IMG/VR virus record: IMGVR_UViG_3300030044_000029 | Coordinates: 1 to 49,476 of that record | Source: a virus | Strand: one strand, 5' to 3' | Length of the DNA stretch: 49,476 nucleotides | In this document: in pieces, positions 46,060-49,476 of the stretch | Layout: each line of letters starts with the position of its first letter | How positions within the stretch are numbered: position 1 is the first letter of the stretch | Made by a program: the position numbers and the translations under genes | The notes under the pieces: model-generated | The model's database searches: none | Told to the model about the DNA's origin: nothing | Seen by the model: the letters and a program-made list of their open reading frames with translations, nothing else

Positions 46060-47295
46060 ATGAGCTTGGGGACAATGATTCAGTCACTTCTCGGAACGAT
46101 ACCAGGGAGTAACTACGGTCTTGTCAAAACAAGTATAAACGATGCCTTCAGAAAAATACAAGATGAAAATATGTGGTCTTTCCAACTAAAGACTGGAGGT
46201 TGGTTAACTCCAAGTTTGTTAGGTGGCCCCAACACTTCATTTCTAAGCCCCGGAACAATCACAGTAGTACCATTTACAACCACAATCACTGGCGATGCGG
46301 TTGCAACGGCTGCATGGACGACTAACGTCCCTTACCCTCCATTGTTGACTCAGCAGCAAATCAGAGTACCATATTTTGATATATACAACATCATTGCGTT
46401 AGGAAATAACGGAACTGTGGCTTCCGCTACAGTCTCTACCGCAGGCGCTTCACAAACTCCCGGCGTCTATACTGTCCCCATTCTCGATTCCGCGACGGGC
46501 GCTGGTGGAACTGTTTCTATTACTGTAGATGCTAACGGAACAGTGACAAAAACCCCGGTATTGTTGAATGCAGGAAGCAACTACACGACTCCGTACATTA
46601 CGTTCTCAGCGGGTGGAAATCCTGCCACGTTCTCGGTTACTTTAATTGCGACGCTGACGATTGATAGACCTTGGACCGCCCCCCCAGCACAGTCTTCAAA
46701 CTACATGATTTACCAGAGCCTGTATCCCGCTCCCGCTGGTTTTAAGAAGTGGTTTTATATAAGCGATGTGCAGAATAACTGCGGAATGGATTGGTGGACT
46801 AAGACAGAATCGGACTTGGCGAATGATGATCCTGAAAGAACGATCTTTGACCAACCTTACTACGTATGTGCTTGGGGTCCAGACAATAGGCCGGGAAGCG
46901 CAACTGCAGGTCAAATGATGTACGAACTCTGGCCCTCGCCAATTTCTGTTTTGACCTACTCGTTTGGTTGCTTGTGTAATTATCCTCCACTGGTTAATAA
47001 CACAGACACAATTCCTTATCCATTAAACGATGAAATCGTTAAGTGGAGAGCAAGGGAAATACTTTGCCAATGGAAAGAAGGAATGAAGGGTGATAATTTG
47101 GAGCGCGGTTCAGGCGCTAACTGGCAGTTCTTAAGTAAGGCAGCACACGAGGAATACAAGGAATTATTGAAACAGGCAAGGATTATGGATAGCAACCTTG
47201 TCAGTTTGTATTTCACCAAGTCTCGTCAGTTACCGCCGTTTGGAGGAGAACCTTTCTCAAGTCCTAACGGAAACACAAATATAGGTTTGTTTTAA
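46060..47295 (+). CDS. Head-tail adaptor-like structural protein with inserted cassette, 411 aa
   Basis: The start LGTMIQSLLGTIPGSNYGLV, then SINDAFRKIQDENMWSFQ, is the pattern of phage adaptor/neck proteins (a helical N-terminus binding the portal ring). The end has VKWRAREILCQWKEGM and AHEEYKELLKQARIMDS, helical. Between, at about nt 46411-46653, is the same beta cassette as at 42875 and 44831 (GASQTPGVYTVP, then NAGSNYTTPYITFSAGG). A neck position is inferred from order and N-terminus. Confidence 0.6.
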   Translation: MSLGTMIQSLLGTIPGSNYGLVKTSINDAFRKIQDENMWSFQLKTGGWLTPSLLGGPNTSFLSPGTITVVPFTTTITGDAVATAAWTTNVPYPPLLTQQQIRVPYFDIYNIIALGNNGTVASATVSTAGASQTPGVYTVPILDSATGAGGTVSITVDANGTVTKTPVLLNAGSNYTTPYITFSAGGNPATFSVTLIATLTIDRPWTAPPAQSSNYMIYQSLYPAPAGFKKWFYISDVQNNCGMDWWTKTESDLANDDPERTIFDQPYYVCAWGPDNRPGSATAGQMMYELWPSPISVLTYSFGCLCNYPPLVNNTDTIPYPLNDEIVKWRAREILCQWKEGMKGDNLERGSGANWQFLSKAAHEEYKELLKQARIMDSNLVSLYFTKSRQLPPFGGEPFSSPNGNTNIGLF

Positions 47296-47324
47296 GTAGC
47301 AGTAGGAATTGAAGGAGGCAGAGT

Positions 47325-47702
47325 ATGCCATCGTATACGACCCCTGGACAGGCAAAACTGCTTAGGGACAACACGCAAGGGATTCTATGGGCAGGAGAGA
47401 GTGTTCCTGCGTCAACATTGAGTATTGGCTTCCTTCTTGAGCGTATTAACCGTTCGTTCTATCCGTGGGGATTGTCGTTTGAGGTATCGTTCTCAGGCGC
47501 ACCGGGAACGTTCGAGATAGACTTGATGGCCGCTAACACAGATACGGCAGGTAGTTATATACAGATAGGAACTATCACAACGGTAAACAGTTCTAACGTA
47601 GGACGTTGGGATATGCCAAGCAACATATGGCCTAAGTATGTTGCTGGATATATCAAGACGTTGACAAACGCAGTAAACACTACGCTCATTGTAACGAAGT
47701 AG
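47325..47702 (+). CDS. Small structural protein, 125 aa
   Basis: GGAGGC before the ATG. Beta-rich throughout (GLSFEVSFSGAPGTFEIDLM, then YIQIGTITTVNSSNVGRWDM) with a Pro/Gln-containing front. It lies between the adaptor-like and tail-type genes. A minor virion protein by context; not recognised. Confidence 0.6.
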   Translation: MPSYTTPGQAKLLRDNTQGILWAGESVPASTLSIGFLLERINRSFYPWGLSFEVSFSGAPGTFEIDLMAANTDTAGSYIQIGTITTVNSSNVGRWDMPSNIWPKYVAGYIKTLTNAVNTTLIVTK

Positions 47703-47713
47703 GGAGGAATGCC

Positions 47714-49476
47714 TTGAAAAAGACAATCATTATTTTGATGCTTCTATTTTCGGTTAAGACGTTCGCTCAGACGGCGGCATTGCCGGTGTATGCTTGTGTC
47801 CAGAACGGAACACAAGCCGTCACCAGCGGTCTGAAGTCAAGCAACTACCAACTTGGCGTAGTTCCCTATTGCTCTGTGAGCGTCTACTTGACAGGCACGA
47901 CCACTATTGCCACTACTACTCCACAGAGTCCGTTTAGGGCGAATAAGGATGGCTCTATTCCCCCGATTTATGCGGCAGTAAACCAGGGATACGATGTGGT
48001 GTTGAGCGGAGGAATTTCGCCTAATACTTATACATCTCCGGTACCGCTGACTGATTTATATCCGGGATTCAGCTTTAGTGGCATCTCCAGACTCATCGCG
48101 GGAACGAATATAACGCTTTCCCCACCAGGAGGGACCGGAAACGTCACGATAAGCGCGCGTGGAGTCGTTTTAATGCAGCAGGTGGTTCCTCCAGTTTCCG
48201 GGCAGTACGTGATCGTCTATCCGACGACTTACACAGGTAATTGGGCCGGTCAAAGCGCAGTAGGTGGCAGTTGGATTGATCCTCCGACATGTGTTGGAAC
48301 TAGCATAGGAACGGAATCATGGGGAAATCCAGTTCTTCCGAGTTATGTTCTACCTTCGAACGTAACTGCTGTGTATGCGTTTGCATTAACGCGTGAATAC
48401 GTAAACCCTTCAGATGGAGGCTGTCTTGGGCAACCTTTCACCCCTGCGCCCGCGTCTTTTTCAGTGGGCGCTAGTGGAACATCTTCTGTTTTGACACCTA
48501 CCTCTACTCCAATATGGGCACCAGTTCAGAATGCGGTTCTATTACCCAGTGTAACTGGAGAAAACTTTGCTTCACAAACTTTCAGTGCAAGTTATGGGGC
48601 GTCTAGCCCTATTCGTACGGGATCTAGTGGCGTCGTATCTTTGGGATGGATTGTTTATTACACGGGTTCCGCGCCCCCGGCGGACACTGACATCCAAGTT
48701 GAACTGCCTCTTTACTATAATTCTGTGGACAATTCTCTAAGTATAAGTCCGCTATCTGAGTTTCCTGGATCGGCTTTGGTCCCTACCACGGTTGCAAATC
48801 TTCCGTGGGCTGCGGCCTCAAACGGATGGGTTGTGCCGGTTACGGATGCCTTAACCTCGACATCGTGCGCCATAGGTGGAGGATTCAACTACGTTCAGTG
48901 CAAGAGCGACGGCTCTAACTGGTACCCGCTGCCTAGCTCCCCTGTAGCTTTCGCCCTTACCACGACTGGCACGAGCGGCGTGGCAACATATCAATCTGGA
49001 ACTCTAAATATCCCGCAGTATACCAGCTCAACGGTTGCCACATTTGCAACCGGAACGTCCCCTATGGGAATCACAGTGGATAGCTCAGGAAATATATGGG
49101 TCGCCAACAATGCAAGTAGTACCGTCAGAGAATTTACAGGTGGTGGAGCATTTATTCGAGATGTGAGTGTTGTGGAGCCGAACAGTCTGGCTCCCGATTC
49201 ATCCGGTAATGTGTGGGTGGTCAATGGCAGCTATTCCAACTCTGTTAGTAAAATATCAAGCACAGGCTCCGTTTCCAGTACGTATGGGACGGGAGATAGC
49301 ACGTCCGGTATAGCGCTCGACTCTTCGGGAAACATCTTTGTTGCAAATGACTATGCACAGACGATTATCAAAAGATCGCCCGCCTGGGCTGACCTTGGAG
49401 ATTTTTCTATTCCGTGCCAAAATGAAGCGGTGGCTATTGATGCAACCGGAAACGCATGGACACGTTGCCGCAACGG
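47714..49476 (+). CDS. Large tail/host-contact-type protein with signal peptide and NHL-like repeats, partial
   Basis: Starts at TTG with AGGGAGG upstream and stays open for 587 codons to the window edge. The first 20 residues (KKTIIILMLLFSVKTFAQT) are a Sec-type signal peptide: two Lys, a hydrophobic core, then FAQ/TA. Then VYACVQNGTQAVTSG, beta-rich domains, and a fibre-type module TTGTSGVATYQSGTLNIPQY. From about residue 443 come NHL-like propeller repeats (GITVDSSGNIWVANN, SGIALDSSGNIFVAN, AVAIDATGNAW). A signal peptide is odd for a virion part; it may be exported, or cleaved on the cell surface. The remainder lies outside. Confidence 0.75.
   Translation, partial: MKKTIIILMLLFSVKTFAQTAALPVYACVQNGTQAVTSGLKSSNYQLGVVPYCSVSVYLTGTTTIATTTPQSPFRANKDGSIPPIYAAVNQGYDVVLSGGISPNTYTSPVPLTDLYPGFSFSGISRLIAGTNITLSPPGGTGNVTISARGVVLMQQVVPPVSGQYVIVYPTTYTGNWAGQSAVGGSWIDPPTCVGTSIGTESWGNPVLPSYVLPSNVTAVYAFALTREYVNPSDGGCLGQPFTPAPASFSVGASGTSSVLTPTSTPIWAPVQNAVLLPSVTGENFASQTFSASYGASSPIRTGSSGVVSLGWIVYYTGSAPPADTDIQVELPLYYNSVDNSLSISPLSEFPGSALVPTTVANLPWAAASNGWVVPVTDALTSTSCAIGGGFNYVQCKSDGSNWYPLPSSPVAFALTTTGTSGVATYQSGTLNIPQYTSSTVATFATGTSPMGITVDSSGNIWVANNASSTVREFTGGGAFIRDVSVVEPNSLAPDSSGNVWVVNGSYSNSVSKISSTGSVSSTYGTGDSTSGIALDSSGNIFVANDYAQTIIKRSPAWADLGDFSIPCQNEAVAIDATGNAWTRCRN

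Noticed and set aside
1-49476. CRISPR arrays, rRNA, integrase or attachment sites
   Set aside because: No regular spacer-repeat series, no rRNA-like stretch and no integrase gene were seen in either strand.

Overview
The window is part of a tailed double-stranded DNA phage genome (Caudoviricetes-like). It could be free phage or prophage: no integrase, attachment site or clear host gene is visible. The terminase large subunit, portal, scaffold-like protein, major capsid protein and tail proteins lie in canonical late-gene order. GC content is moderate, and nearly every gene has a GGAG-type ribosome-binding site and ATGA or TAATG junctions. The host cannot be named. The style of the last gene (signal peptide, a short phage-fibre-like module, NHL-type repeats) recalls phages of soil Acidobacteriota, but that is weak, memory-based inference.

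Layout. Positions 1-14638 hold a leftward (minus strand) operon arm. From its promoter at about 14.7 kb it runs through a small HTH protein, several short unknown genes, a MoxR-type AAA ATPase, a DUF3150-type protein and a metallopeptidase/VWA protein. The last is split by an IS1595-family element with a perfect 24-bp terminal inverted repeat and an 8-bp target duplication. Then come many small proteins, a ParB-like protein and an N6-adenine DNA methyltransferase. Positions 14702-15548 are a non-coding divergent region with iteron-like TTATTC words, a GC hairpin and a long-range inverted repeat. Positions 15549-28450 are a rightward arm of about 40 small genes. Recognisable ones include an HNH-recombinase fusion, a ribbon-helix-helix protein, a methyltransferase remnant, a HAD-like protein with altered catalytic residues, SSB, a SprT-like metalloprotease and an HTH protein. 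Two intergenic segments there fold as multi-helix RNA candidates. Positions 28417-49476 are the packaging and virion region: two long overlapping reading frames, an HNH homing endonuclease, TerL, a few accessory genes, a solitary TnpB element, portal, tiny Lys/Arg-rich proteins, scaffold-like protein, a LAGLIDADG-like endonuclease, major capsid protein, three modular head-surface-type proteins, more basic peptides, an adaptor-like protein, and the start of a large secreted or tail protein running off the right edge.

How it works together. The left arm looks like regulation, DNA modification and an ATPase/VWA remodelling cassette. The right arm looks like early accessory genes followed by DNA packaging and head assembly. 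The most unusual content is a DUF3494 (ice-binding-like) domain inside a virion-region protein. A neighbouring paralogue shares both flanks but carries a different central domain, and that second domain type recurs in two more structural genes. Other unusual items are a four-member small-protein family, a strand-biased TAGGA word, a probable -1 frameshift at a G6 run, and a long dual-frame overlap.
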